A stretch of 46,346 nt of DNA from an archaeon (GCA_021811935.1 JAKAPW010000003.1:1-46346); one strand, 5' to 3'; counted from the first letter of the stretch, positions 26,241-34,458 are shown. Notes: generated by a model not told the origin, from the letters alone. Numbers and translations: made by a program.

Positions 26241-26252
26241 CTTTTTATAAAG
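26241..26252. promoter_or_regulatory. TATA element readable on both strands, upstream of endA
   Basis: CTTTTTATAAAG is close to palindromic. On the minus strand it is about 30 bases before ATG 26216 of endA. On the plus strand it would start a transcript near 26270, exactly where the cluster of hairpins at 26268-26356 begins and where no plus-strand gene is seen. Confidence 0.6.
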
Positions 26253-26267
26253 AGTTTGGGAAGGAGA

Positions 26268-26356
26268 CCGCCGGATTCGTCCGGCGGATGAACGCATCCA
26301 AGGCCGCCCGTCATTGGGCGAAGCCGCCGGTTATGACCGGTGGGGGACGTCACCCC
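26268..26356. other. Hairpin-rich intergenic segment between rtcB and endA
   Basis: Consecutive stem-loops fill this gap: an 8-bp perfect stem closed by TTCG (26268-26287); GGATG/CATCC with loop AACG (26286-26299); CGCCC/GGGCG (26305-26320) extended by GGC/GCC; CCGGT/ACCGG with loop TATG (26327-26340), extendable by three pairs; and GGGG/CCCC (26343-26356) followed by TTTA. On the plus strand it lies at the right distance from a TATA box for a small RNA. On the minus strand it is the 3' trailer of rtcB, and the last stem overlaps its stop codon. It could be an RNA gene, a processing signal or a terminator. It has no T-arm sequence, so it is not an ordinary tRNA. Confidence 0.5.
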
Positions 26357-29094
26357 TTTACCACGCCTATCGGCGTCATCCGCACCACCTTCAGCGCCAG
26401 CCCCAGGTTGTGTGTCACTTCGACCACGCCGTCCACGTCCTTGTAGGCACCCGGCGCCTCCTCGACCACCGTCTCCTTGCTCGCCGCCCTGATCAGTATC
26501 CCCTTGCTCCTGAGGTCGTTCACCAGGGCGCCGTATTCATGCCTCCTCTTCGCGGCTCCCCTGCTCATGAACCTGCCGGCTCCGTGCGCCGCGCTGCCGA
26601 AGGTCAGTTCCAGGCTCTTCGGCCCGCCCCTGAGCACCCAGGAGGAGGTTCCCATGCTCCCCGGTATCAGCACCGGCTGCCCGTGCCGCCTGTACTCCTG
26701 CGGGATGAAGGGAGAGCCCGGCGGGAAGGCCCTCGTGGCGCCCTTCCTGTGGACGTAGACCGTCCTGCGGACGCCGTCCACGTCGTGCTCTTCCCTCTTG
26801 ACTATGTTGTGGGCGACGTCGTAGACCAGGCCCATCTGCATCTCCTCCGGGTCGCGCCTGAAGACCTTGGAGAAGGCCTTCCTGATCCAGTGGGTTATCA
26901 TCTGCCTGTTTGCCCAGGCGAAGTTGGCCGCGCTGGCCATCGCCCCCAGATAGTCCTCCGTCTCCCTGGCCTTGATGGGGCCGGCCGCCAGCTCCCTGTC
27001 CGGCAGGACGAGGGACTCCCTGCGCATCACGCCCTCCATCGTCCTGAGGTAGTCGCTGCAGACCTGGTGGCCGAAGCCCCTGCTCCCGGTGTGGACGAGG
27101 ACCAGCATCTGCCCCGTCTCCGTGATGCCCATCGCCTTCGCCGCCTGCTCGTCGAAGACCTGGTTGACCCTCTCTATTTCGAGGAAGTGGTTCCCGCTCC
27201 CCAGGGTGCCCAGCTGCCCGGCCCCGCGCTTCCTGGCCGTCTGTGACACCTTCTCCGGCTTCGCCCACTGGAGCCTGCCGTTCTCCTCCGCGTGTTCCAC
27301 GTCGCCCTGCCATCCGTAGCCCTTTTCGACCGCCCACTGGGCTCCTCCCTGGCCGACCCCGTCCAGCTCCGAAGGGTTGACCCGGAGCTGCCCCTCGCTC
27401 CCGACGCCGCTGGGCACGCCCCTGTAGAGCTCCTCCAGCAGCTCCTGCAGCTTCGGCCTCACGTCGCTCTCCGTCAGGTTCGTCCTGATCAGCCTGACCC
27501 CGCAGTTCGAGACCACGACCCCGTTGGCCACGAAGTTATGGTTCTCGTTGCCCACGGTGATGTCGAAGACGGGCCCGCCATACCCCTCGATCGCTATGCC
27601 CTCTATCCTGTCGTAGGCGAGGCCGCCCTTCCCCAGCGCGGACCTTTCCACGAACTCGCCGAACCCCAGCGCGCGGCCGTCGGCGAGCAGCAGGACGCTG
27701 CCCCCCTCGGTCCCCGCCGTCGTCGCCGGCGCCGGGTCCCCTTCGGCGCAGGACAGGTAGAGCGCGTGCAGGCTGGCGAGCGCCTCCTTCTCCCCGCTGT
27801 ACGCGTAGCCCACCGTGCCGTAGAACCTCCTCAGGTTGCCGGCCTCCGGCGAGATGGCGAGGCGGGCCTCCCGTCCGTCGCCGGCGCGCGGCCGGGCGAC
27901 CTCCGAGTCCACCCCGAGCGACTTCAGCATCTTCCTTATGTCGAGCAGGAAATCGGCCGCCCCCTCCCCCCGCACGCCCAGCGCGGGGCCGGCGAGGTCG
28001 GGCCCGGACAGCTTCGCGCCGAAGAATGCCGCCAGGAAGATCCTCTTCTGCCAGTCCTCGGAGTCCGCCACCCATCCGGGGGCACGGCGGCCCCCGCCGC
28101 CCACGGGCGCCCCGAGCGCCGCGAGGAGCGAGGAGAAGGCGGTCGAGCGGACGACGAGGGCCGGGTCGCCCGTCGGACCCGCCCCGCCGCGGCGCACCGT
28201 GCACGCGAAGCCGAGCGAACGGACGTCCTTCCGGACCCTCTCCAGGTCCTCTTCCCTCCCGCGGAACGTGGCGCAGGCCCGCCCCTGCCAGGCGCGGACC
28301 GTCCCGCCCCCGACGGCCAGGCCGAGGAGCCCCATGAGAGGGGGGAGCCTGGCGCTCCGCGAGTCGATCCCGAGAAGCCCGCGCCGGCGCAGGAGGCCCA
28401 GGGCCCGGGACTTCGCGCCGGCAGCGGCCCCGAACGAGTCCAGCGCCCTGGAGACAGCCTCCTCCGAGAGGACCACCCCGTCCGCGGGGCGGGTGTACCT
28501 CACGCCCTCGAAGCCCGTCACCACAACGTCGTCCCCGGCCCTCAGGCGGCCGGCGGGCACCATCCCCCTTCTGGTGAGGATCGGATGGTCCGCGGTGGCG
28601 ACTATCTCCTTCCCGAACTTCGTCCTGATCCTGGCTATCGTCCCGCTGTGCTCCTTCACCATGAACAGCACTGGCCTGGTGTCGATGAGCGCGCCCTCCT
28701 TCATGTCCAGCGTCAGCGTCCCCCGCCATTCCTCCCCGACGTCGGATATCTTCTGCCACGCGCCGTAGCCGTCGAGCACCCTCGTTTCCGGGTGCAGGCA
28801 GTTGATGTCGTACCCCACCCCGCCGGGGGAGATGACTCCATCCTCGGCGTCCTCGGCGGCCACACCGCCGATCGGGAAGCCGTAGCCCTCGTGGGCGTCA
28901 GGCAGCGCTATGGAGTATTTCAGCAGGCCCGGCAGCGACGCCACGTTCGCCGCCTGACCGAGCGTCCTGTCCTCCTGCATCTTCTTCATCAGCGACTCGT
29001 CGGCGAATATCCTGGCCGGTACCCTCATAGTCGGCCTGAAGCTCTTCGGAATCTCCCATATGCTGTCCGCCACCCTCTCCAACGGTATCGACAT
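26350..29094 (-). CDS. rtcB: RNA-splicing ligase RtcB, interrupted by an intein
   Basis: A 914-residue precursor that after protein splicing gives a 482-residue RtcB, the GTP/Mn-dependent ligase that joins tRNA exon halves. The N-extein (1-98) ends PGGVGYDIN; the C-extein (531-914) starts CGVRLIRTN, so the intein sits directly before the metal-binding active-site cysteine. Downstream motifs are present: GTLGSGNHFLEI, LVHTGSRGFGH, GLVYDVAHN, PGSMGTSSWVL and the GMP-binding region SAAHGAGRFMSRGAAKR. Start: ATG 29094 has GAGGTG with six-base spacing; GTG 29103 would add three residues. A possible TATA (CTTAAATA, minus strand, about 29195-29203) implies a leader of 70-80 bases with a hairpin. Neighbouring endA supplies the preceding cleavage step. 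Confidence 0.96.
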   Translation of the reverse strand: MSIPLERVADSIWEIPKSFRPTMRVPARIFADESLMKKMQEDRTLGQAANVASLPGLLKYSIALPDAHEGYGFPIGGVAAEDAEDGVISPGGVGYDINCLHPETRVLDGYGAWQKISDVGEEWRGTLTLDMKEGALIDTRPVLFMVKEHSGTIARIRTKFGKEIVATADHPILTRRGMVPAGRLRAGDDVVVTGFEGVRYTRPADGVVLSEEAVSRALDSFGAAAGAKSRALGLLRRRGLLGIDSRSARLPPLMGLLGLAVGGGTVRAWQGRACATFRGREEDLERVRKDVRSLGFACTVRRGGAGPTGDPALVVRSTAFSSLLAALGAPVGGGGRRAPGWVADSEDWQKRIFLAAFFGAKLSGPDLAGPALGVRGEGAADFLLDIRKMLKSLGVDSEVARPRAGDGREARLAISPEAGNLRRFYGTVGYAYSGEKEALASLHALYLSCAEGDPAPATTAGTEGGSVLLLADGRALGFGEFVERSALGKGGLAYDRIEGIAIEGYGGPVFDITVGNENHNFVANGVVVSNCGVRLIRTNLTESDVRPKLQELLEELYRGVPSGVGSEGQLRVNPSELDGVGQGGAQWAVEKGYGWQGDVEHAEENGRLQWAKPEKVSQTARKRGAGQLGTLGSGNHFLEIERVNQVFDEQAAKAMGITETGQMLVLVHTGSRGFGHQVCSDYLRTMEGVMRRESLVLPDRELAAGPIKARETEDYLGAMASAANFAWANRQMITHWIRKAFSKVFRRDPEEMQMGLVYDVAHNIVKREEHDVDGVRRTVYVHRKGATRAFPPGSPFIPQEYRRHGQPVLIPGSMGTSSWVLRGGPKSLELTFGSAAHGAGRFMSRGAAKRRHEYGALVNDLRSKGILIRAASKETVVEEAPGAYKDVDGVVEVTHNLGLALKVVRMTPIGVVKG
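27505..28800 (-). mobile_element. Intein of RtcB, 432 residues, with degenerate LAGLIDADG endonuclease
   Basis: The intein spans precursor residues 99-530. Splicing blocks are intact: Cys1 (CLHPETRVLDG), block B with TADH at intein 69-72, block F/G VFDITVGNENHNFVANG, terminal Asn432, then Cys+1 of the host. The penultimate residue is Ser rather than the usual His. The middle has two helices in LAGLIDADG positions, LMGLLGLAVGGG (155-166) and RIFLAAFFGAKLSG (253-266), but the acidic residues are replaced (Gly165; Gly261 and Lys263), so homing activity is probably lost while splicing must persist for a working ligase. GC content is as high as in the host gene, suggesting long residence. Confidence 0.93.
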
Positions 29095-29107
29095 CTCATG
29101 CACCTCA

Positions 29108-29123
29108 GTTCGGGCCGCCGAAC
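29108..29123 (-). promoter_or_regulatory. Leader hairpin just upstream of the rtcB ribosome-binding site
   Basis: A perfect 6-bp stem, GTTCGG and CCGAAC with a four-base loop CGGC (minus strand), ends a few bases before the GAGGTG that precedes ATG 29094. Most genes here look leaderless, so a structured leader is unusual. Confidence 0.4.
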
Positions 29124-29197
29124 GGCTCTGGCCACCAAGGTGCGCCAGTCATGGAGAGTAAGGTAATCTGTCGTTTTCCTCTCTCGGCCGACGGTAT

Positions 29198-30283
29198 TTA
29201 AGGGTTGGGAGCCGACTTCAGCCCGGACCCCGTCAGCACGACGACCCTCTTCTCCCCGCCCGCGGGCCCGTCCTTCTTCATCGCCGCGTATGCCACGGCC
29301 GAGGAGGGCTCCGCGTAGAACCCGAGGCGGGAGAGCTCCCTCCATGCGCGCACTATCTCGTCCTCTCCGACCGTCACGCACTCGCCGGACGCCGCCCGCA
29401 TCTCTCTGACCATCAGCCCCAGCAGGGGCGGGTCGACGGAGACCAGTGCGTCGGCCACGGAGGCGAACTTCGGGGGCGGGCGGTATTCCGTCCCCGCCAG
29501 CCGGTGGCAGAGAGGGGACACCATGGCCGTCTGGGCCGCGACGATGCGCGGCATCCGGCCTATCCTGCCGGAGGATAGCATGTGCCTCAGGCCGCCTATC
29601 AGGCCAAGGAGGAGGGTGCCGGCCGAGACGGGGCAGTATATCGAATGGGGGGCGGTCCATCCCATCTGCTCGCATATTTCGTACGCCAGCGTCCTCATGC
29701 CGTCCCTGAAGTACGGATGCCATACATGGCCGACGTAGACGCTCCCCTCCTGGTGGCGCTGCGCGGCCGCGGACACCTCCACCCTGGGGCCGTCGACCAC
29801 GGTGAGGCGGGCCCCATAGGCCTCGATCTGCCTCACCTTGGGGCCGGAGGCCGTGCCCGGCACGAATATGTGGCACCCGAGGCCTGCCCTGGCGGCGTAG
29901 GCAGCCATGCTGGAGCCGGCGTTGCCCGACGAGTCCTCGCGTATCCCGGCGACGGGCGGGGAGAGGCACGTCAGCGCGGAGACCAGGGCAGCGGACCCCC
30001 TGTCCTTGAAGGAGCCCGTCGGGTTCATGTAGTCCAGCTTGAGCAGGGCGCCCCCCTCCGTCTCGACGAGGGGGGTGGCGCTCTCCCCGAGCGACACCAG
30101 GCTTCGCTCCGAGAGGTAGGGGAAGTTCGCGACGTACCTGGCCAGCGTGCACCCCTCGCGCCGGGGCTCCCTGAAGGGGAAGGAGACCTCCAGGTCGAAG
30201 GGCGACCCGCAGCCGCACCGGAACTCCAGCGCGCTGCGCATCCCGCTCCCGCAGGAAGCACAACGGACGGAGAAGCCGTCCAT
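29198..30283 (-). CDS. thrC: Threonine synthase (PLP-dependent, with N-terminal zinc ribbon)
   Basis: A 361-residue fold type II PLP enzyme converting O-phosphohomoserine to threonine. A short zinc ribbon at the N-terminus (Cys8, Cys11, Cys23, Cys25) is followed by LGESATPLVE and the lysine motif MNPTGSFKDRG, with Lys93 forming the Schiff base; SSGNAGSSMAAYAARAG binds the PLP phosphate region. The C-terminus VVVLTGSGLK is typical. Paralogues of threonine synthase with other substrates exist, so the reaction is probable rather than certain. ATG 30283 lies 25 bases from a weak T-rich element (30304-30312). Confidence 0.85.
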   Translation of the reverse strand: MDGFSVRCASCGSGMRSALEFRCGCGSPFDLEVSFPFREPRREGCTLARYVANFPYLSERSLVSLGESATPLVETEGGALLKLDYMNPTGSFKDRGSAALVSALTCLSPPVAGIREDSSGNAGSSMAAYAARAGLGCHIFVPGTASGPKVRQIEAYGARLTVVDGPRVEVSAAAQRHQEGSVYVGHVWHPYFRDGMRTLAYEICEQMGWTAPHSIYCPVSAGTLLLGLIGGLRHMLSSGRIGRMPRIVAAQTAMVSPLCHRLAGTEYRPPPKFASVADALVSVDPPLLGLMVREMRAASGECVTVGEDEIVRAWRELSRLGFYAEPSSAVAYAAMKKDGPAGGEKRVVVLTGSGLKSAPNP

Positions 30284-30328
30284 GCCATGCTTCGGGCGGG
30301 GGGGCTTTTTTGGCTTATCCCGGGTGAG

Positions 30329-30340
30329 CCTTTAAAGCCG
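30329..30340 (+). promoter_or_regulatory. TATA box of the mre11-rad50 operon
   Basis: CCTTTAAAGCCG is centred about 31 bases before ATG 30366, predicting a start site near 30360 and a leader of only a few bases. Confidence 0.55.
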
Positions 30341-30365
30341 GTCGCGCCGGACGCCGGAGACAGGA

Positions 30366-31601
30366 ATGCCCAGATTCGCGCACATGTCGGACCTGCACAT
30401 CGGGGCCTTCAGGCAGGAAGAGCTCAGGGAGCCGTTGCTGCGCGCCTTCGAGTCGAGCATGGACATCTGCATGGAGAGGAACGTCGATTTCGTGATAATG
30501 GCGGGCGACGTGTTCGACTCCAACATACCGGACCTGGGGGCGGTCACGCGGGCCACCAGGAAGATGCGGGAGGCGAGGGCCAGGGGGATCAGGTTCTACG
30601 TCGTCTACGGAAGCCACGACTTCAGCCCGAACAGGTCTTCCATGATAGACGTGCTGGAGAGCGCCGGCGTCTTCGTCAAGGTAGAAAGGCTGTCCGAGGA
30701 GGGCGGCAGGGCCAGGCTCCGGTTCGTGACGGACGAAACCGGGGCGAAGATATGCGGCATATCGGGCAGGAAGCTGGCCCTCGACAGGAAGACGTACGGC
30801 GAGCTGGACGCGGCGGACCTGGAGGGCGAGAAGGGGTTCAAGATATTCGTCTTCCACGGGGCGATAGAGGAGCTGAAGCCCGAAGGGCTGGAAAGGATGG
30901 ACGCCATGCCAGCAGCGCACCTCCCCAAGGGGTTCGACTACTATGCGGGGGGGCACGTCCACTTCCGGTCCGTGAACTCCCTGGAGGGGAGGGAGAACAT
31001 AGTCTATCCGGGGCCGCTGTTCGGAGGCGACCTGAGGGACCTGGAGGCGGCGGCCCGCGGCCTGCAGAGGGGGTTCTACATGGTGGACTTCGACGAGAAG
31101 GTCACCGACGTGTCGTTCGTCCCGGTGAAGACGTGCGAAGTGGTCGAACTGGAGTATTCGGCGCAGGGGAGCGACCCGTCCGAGGTGAACGCCGGGCTGC
31201 GGCGGCTGGCAGGCGACGTGGCCGGCAAGGTGGTGATACTGAAGGTCTTCGGGGAGCTGGCGGCGGGCAAGACGTCGGAGGTCGACTTCGCCGCGGCGCG
31301 GAAGGGGCTCCTGGACGCAGGGGCGGCGTTCGTCCTGGTCAGCTCGGCCCGGTTGTCGGCCAGGGAGTCGGAGCCCCTCGAGAGCAGGTCGCCGTCGGAG
31401 ACGGAGGAGGAGACCTTCAGGGGGGCGATGGCCAGGGTCAGGGCGTCGTCCGCGAGGCTGAAGGGGGACGAAGGGCTCGCCGTGTCGATGAGCCTGCTCC
31501 GGGCCCTCAGGGAGGGGAGGAAGGCGAACGAGACGAAGGCCGACTACGAGGCTCGCATGCTCGGGGCGGGGCGGGCGATACTGGGGCTGGACGTGCCATG
31601 A
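30366..31601 (+). CDS. mre11: DNA double-strand-break repair nuclease Mre11
   Basis: A 411-residue metallophosphoesterase nuclease. Metal-binding motifs appear in order: MSDLHIG (Asp9, His11), MAGDVFDS, VYGSHDFS (GSHD where many homologues have GNHD), VFHGAIEEL, and YAGGHVHFR. The C-terminal part (about 290-411) is helical and would bind the base of the Rad50 coiled coil. Its stop overlaps the rad50 start in an ATGA, so the two are translated together. Typical archaeal partners herA and nurA are not adjacent. Confidence 0.95.
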   Translation: MPRFAHMSDLHIGAFRQEELREPLLRAFESSMDICMERNVDFVIMAGDVFDSNIPDLGAVTRATRKMREARARGIRFYVVYGSHDFSPNRSSMIDVLESAGVFVKVERLSEEGGRARLRFVTDETGAKICGISGRKLALDRKTYGELDAADLEGEKGFKIFVFHGAIEELKPEGLERMDAMPAAHLPKGFDYYAGGHVHFRSVNSLEGRENIVYPGPLFGGDLRDLEAAARGLQRGFYMVDFDEKVTDVSFVPVKTCEVVELEYSAQGSDPSEVNAGLRRLAGDVAGKVVILKVFGELAAGKTSEVDFAAARKGLLDAGAAFVLVSSARLSARESEPLESRSPSETEEETFRGAMARVRASSARLKGDEGLAVSMSLLRALREGRKANETKADYEARMLGAGRAILGLDVP

Positions 31602-33631
31602 TAGTCAGAAGGCTGGCCCTGAAGAACATAAGGAGCTACGGCGACCCCGAGACGGTCGTCGGGTTCCCGGAGGGCGCGGTCCTCTTCGAGGGGGACATCG
31701 GCTCCGGCAAGTCCAGCCTGCTGTACGCGATCGAGTTCGCGCTCTTCGGCCTGGGGGAGATGAGCGGCGGATACCTGCTGAGCGAGGCGGCGGAGGCGGG
31801 ATACGTCCACCTGGCATTCGCGAGCCGGGGGAAGGAATACGAGGTGCACAGGGGGCTCAGGAGGAAGAAGGCCGGGGTCGGGCAGGAGGAATGCTACATG
31901 ACCGACGAAGGAGGGAGGAAGGACCTCTCCCCTTCGGAGCTGAAGGAGAGGGTGATAGAGGTGCTCGGGTTCAACGAGCCGCCCAGCCCCAAGGCGGGGA
32001 GCCTGATCTACAGGTTCTCCGTCTTCACTCCGCAGGAGCAGATGAAGGAGATCATAACCAGGTCCCCCGACGAGAGGCTGCAGACCCTCCGGCGGATATT
32101 CGGCATAGAGGAGTACAAGACGGCGGCAGAGAACGCCAAGCTCCTGGCCCGCGAGGTGGCGGACAGGGCGGGCGTGCTCGCGGGGGAGACGGCCGACCTC
32201 GAAGAGAAGGAGGGTTCGCTCCGAAGGGAGTCGGAGGAGCTGGCGGCCCTGGAGCGGGGGATGCCCGGGGCCGAGGCAAGGAGGTCCAAGGCCTCCGGGG
32301 CCGTCGAGGAACTGGAGGCCGCGGCCAGAAGGCTGCAGGACGACAGGGCGAGGCTGAACGAGGTGACCGGGAGGATACCCGAGCTCGAAGACGCCATCGG
32401 CAAGGCGGAGGCTTCCATCGGGCGCTACAGGAGGAAGGTCGAATCGGACAGGGGCGCCATCGCCTCAAGGTACCTGCCCGAGATGGAGCGGTTCGAGGCG
32501 GAGGCGCCGCCCGCCGGGGAGGGCGTCGAAGCCGTCCGGGCCGAACTGAAGGCCGCGGAGGAGAGGCTGGCGGCGGCGGGCAGGAGGGAGGGGGCCGTGG
32601 AGGCGGAGGCCCGCAACGTGGCCACCCTCCTGAAGGAGGGGAGGTGCCCCGTCTGCGGGCAGCGGATCCGGCCCGAAGAGTTCGGGGAGAGGTCGTCCCA
32701 CCTCCAGCGGGAACTGGCGGAGGCGAGGGAGGAGGCCGCCGGGGCGAAGGACCTGGCGTCGCGGATCGCCGGCCGGCTGGACCTGATGAAGGCCTACGAA
32801 GAGAGGAGGAAGAGGATGGGGGAGCTGCGGCGGGAAAAGGAAGAGGCGGAGGCAAGGATCGCCGACCTGGAGAAGTCGGCCGCGGAGGCCGAGTCCTACC
32901 TGGGGGAGCTGCGGGACAGGCTGCTGCGGTCGAAGGCGGAGGCCGAACACATGGCACGGGTGCACGAGGAGATCCGGCGGCTGGACGAGGAGCTGCGGAG
33001 GGCGCGCGCGGAACTGGCGCAGGCGGAGGCCGGGCTCGCCGCGGCGACGGCCAGGAGAGCTGAGAAGGAGCGGGTGCTGCTGTCGCTGGAAGCAGAGGTG
33101 CGGCGGAAGAGGGAGAAGAAGGAGAAGATGGGCGGGCTGAACGAGCTGAAGGCCTGGCTGTCGGAGTATTTCGTGCCCGTGCTGGAGGAGGTGGAGAGGA
33201 GGGTGATGGCAGACCTCAACAGGCGGTTCAACCAGCAGTTCCAGAGGTTCTTCTCCGCGCTGATCGACGACCCGGAGATGCGCGTCCGCGTCGACGAGGA
33301 GTTCTCCCCCGTCTTCGAAAGGCAGGGCTTCACGCAGGAGTTCGAGGCGCTCAGCGGCGGGGAGAGGACGAGCATGGCGCTTGCCTACAGGCTGGCGCTG
33401 AACAGGACCGTCCAGGAGGTGGCCGCGTCCGGCGCGGGGGAGCTGGCCATACTGGACGAGCCGACCGACGGCTTCAGCAAGGAGGAGCTGCACAAGATGC
33501 GCGGGCTGCTCGGGGAACTGAACTGCAGGCAGGTCATAATAGTCTCCCACGAGCGGGAGCTGGAGGCGATGGTGGACAGCGTGGTGAAGGTCGAGAAGGT
33601 CGACGGCAGGTCGCGCCTTTCGGAGGGATAG
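31598..33631 (+). CDS. rad50: DNA double-strand-break repair ATPase Rad50
   Basis: A 677-residue SMC-like ATPase. Walker A is GDIGSGKSSLL near residue 30, the coiled coils run from about 170 to 530, the zinc hook CPVCG is near 349-353, the signature motif is LSGGERTSMALAYRLALNR, and Walker B is LAILDEPTDGF, followed by the D-loop and VSHERELE. Archaeal Rad50 proteins I know of are around 850-900 residues, so the coiled coil here is markedly short. The start ATG 31598 overlaps the mre11 stop; the very long upstream extension of the frame is the mre11 shadow. Confidence 0.96.
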   Translation: MIVRRLALKNIRSYGDPETVVGFPEGAVLFEGDIGSGKSSLLYAIEFALFGLGEMSGGYLLSEAAEAGYVHLAFASRGKEYEVHRGLRRKKAGVGQEECYMTDEGGRKDLSPSELKERVIEVLGFNEPPSPKAGSLIYRFSVFTPQEQMKEIITRSPDERLQTLRRIFGIEEYKTAAENAKLLAREVADRAGVLAGETADLEEKEGSLRRESEELAALERGMPGAEARRSKASGAVEELEAAARRLQDDRARLNEVTGRIPELEDAIGKAEASIGRYRRKVESDRGAIASRYLPEMERFEAEAPPAGEGVEAVRAELKAAEERLAAAGRREGAVEAEARNVATLLKEGRCPVCGQRIRPEEFGERSSHLQRELAEAREEAAGAKDLASRIAGRLDLMKAYEERRKRMGELRREKEEAEARIADLEKSAAEAESYLGELRDRLLRSKAEAEHMARVHEEIRRLDEELRRARAELAQAEAGLAAATARRAEKERVLLSLEAEVRRKREKKEKMGGLNELKAWLSEYFVPVLEEVERRVMADLNRRFNQQFQRFFSALIDDPEMRVRVDEEFSPVFERQGFTQEFEALSGGERTSMALAYRLALNRTVQEVAASGAGELAILDEPTDGFSKEELHKMRGLLGELNCRQVIIVSHERELEAMVDSVVKVEKVDGRSRLSEG

Positions 33632-33636
33632 GCGCC

Positions 33637-34068
33637 GTGGGGCCGGAGGACCTGAAGGAGTTCCTAGGGCGGAACTCTATCCGGGCGGAGGTAGTGGAGG
33701 TAGAGGAGGGGTGGACGGGGGGGCCGGTGGTGAAGTCCGTCCTGTTCATGGACGAGTCCGGCGGGCCGGTGCTCGTCGTCCTAGAAGTGGGGCGCAAGGT
33801 CAGGCAGGGGGAGTTCGCCAGGAGGATAGGCAGGAGGAGGCTCCGCCTGGCCACCAGGGAAGAAGTGCTGGAGGCGACGGGGTACCCCGCCGGCGGCGTC
33901 CCGCCCGTGGGCTGCAGGGAGGGGCTCGAAGTGTACGTCGACTCGAAGGTGCTGGCGATGGGGAAGGTGTACGCGGGGGGCGGCTCGGAGAGGCATATGC
34001 TTCTGTTCGACCCCGCGCTGCTCGCCGGCTCCTACCCGGGCAGGGTCGTGGACGTCCCCATTTCATAG
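33637..34068 (+). CDS. YbaK/ProX-family aminoacyl-tRNA deacylase-like protein
   Basis: A 143-residue YbaK domain protein. The family signature is GYPAGGVPPVG at about 83-93, followed by VYVDSKVLAMGKVYAGGGSERHMLLF. These proteins hydrolyse mischarged Cys-, Ala- or Pro-tRNAs in trans. The catalytic lysine of YbaK (Lys46) could correspond to Lys55 or Lys63 in the helix before the motif. It starts (GTG 33637) five bases after rad50 and is probably part of that operon, an unusual partner for Mre11-Rad50. It overlaps the convergent small membrane gene by six bases. Confidence 0.82.
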   Translation: MGPEDLKEFLGRNSIRAEVVEVEEGWTGGPVVKSVLFMDESGGPVLVVLEVGRKVRQGEFARRIGRRRLRLATREEVLEATGYPAGGVPPVGCREGLEVYVDSKVLAMGKVYAGGGSERHMLLFDPALLAGSYPGRVVDVPIS

Positions 34069-34458
34069 CATCACGAAGAGACCGACGAGCGTGACGACGA
34101 CCAGGAATATGATCGCTGCCAGCAGGGCGATCATGAGGGCGCCGCTCCACGAGGAGCCGAAGAGGCCCTTGTAGAGCCACAGGAGGGCGACGAAGGAGGC
34201 CGCCACCGCGACGAGCGGCGCGGCGGGGAAGGAGGTCAACGTGACCAGGGAGTACACTGCGAAGAAGACCACGGGCCCCATGAGGGTGCCGACCAGCGAC
34301 TGCACCATCGACGCCTTCCCTCCGGTGACCGCCTTCGCGGCGAGATAGACGGGCAGGGAGGCCATCATCCAGGCGGCCAGCACGAAGACCATCGCGCCCA
34401 CCACCGACGACGCCCCGAGCGGCTGGTGCCCGAGCAGTGGCAGGCCGAAGCTCAACAC
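34063..34458 (-). CDS. Small membrane protein with four predicted helices
   Basis: A 131-residue protein with four strongly hydrophobic segments (about 15-40, 55-75, 78-95 and 105-130) and few charges. It shows a faint likeness to YIP1-type membrane proteins, which I would not rely on. Only one histidine is present, so it is not a heme anchor. The GTG start at 34458 is 25 bases from a TATA-like GATTTTTAGC (minus strand, 34478-34487), so it has its own leaderless promoter even though the molybdopterin enzyme gene ends only 30 bases upstream on the same strand. Function unknown. Confidence 0.7.
   Translation of the reverse strand: MLSFGLPLLGHQPLGASSVVGAMVFVLAAWMMASLPVYLAAKAVTGGKASMVQSLVGTLMGPVVFFAVYSLVTLTSFPAAPLVAVAASFVALLWLYKGLFGSSWSGALMIALLAAIIFLVVVTLVGLFVML

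Noticed and set aside
26268-26356. tRNA gene in the hairpin cluster
   Set aside because: No T-arm consensus, no anticodon arm in the right register, and the stems do not form a cloverleaf. A permuted or split tRNA could not be excluded by eye but has no positive support.
27292-29166. A 624-residue plus-strand frame opposite the rtcB intein
   Set aside because: The minus-strand frame has all RtcB and intein motifs; this one has none.
29582-33631. A 1349-residue open frame on the plus strand
   Set aside because: Only its part from 31598 is Rad50. The rest runs through mre11 and antisense to thrC with a biased Gly/Arg/Ala composition and no domain; it is a high-GC shadow frame.
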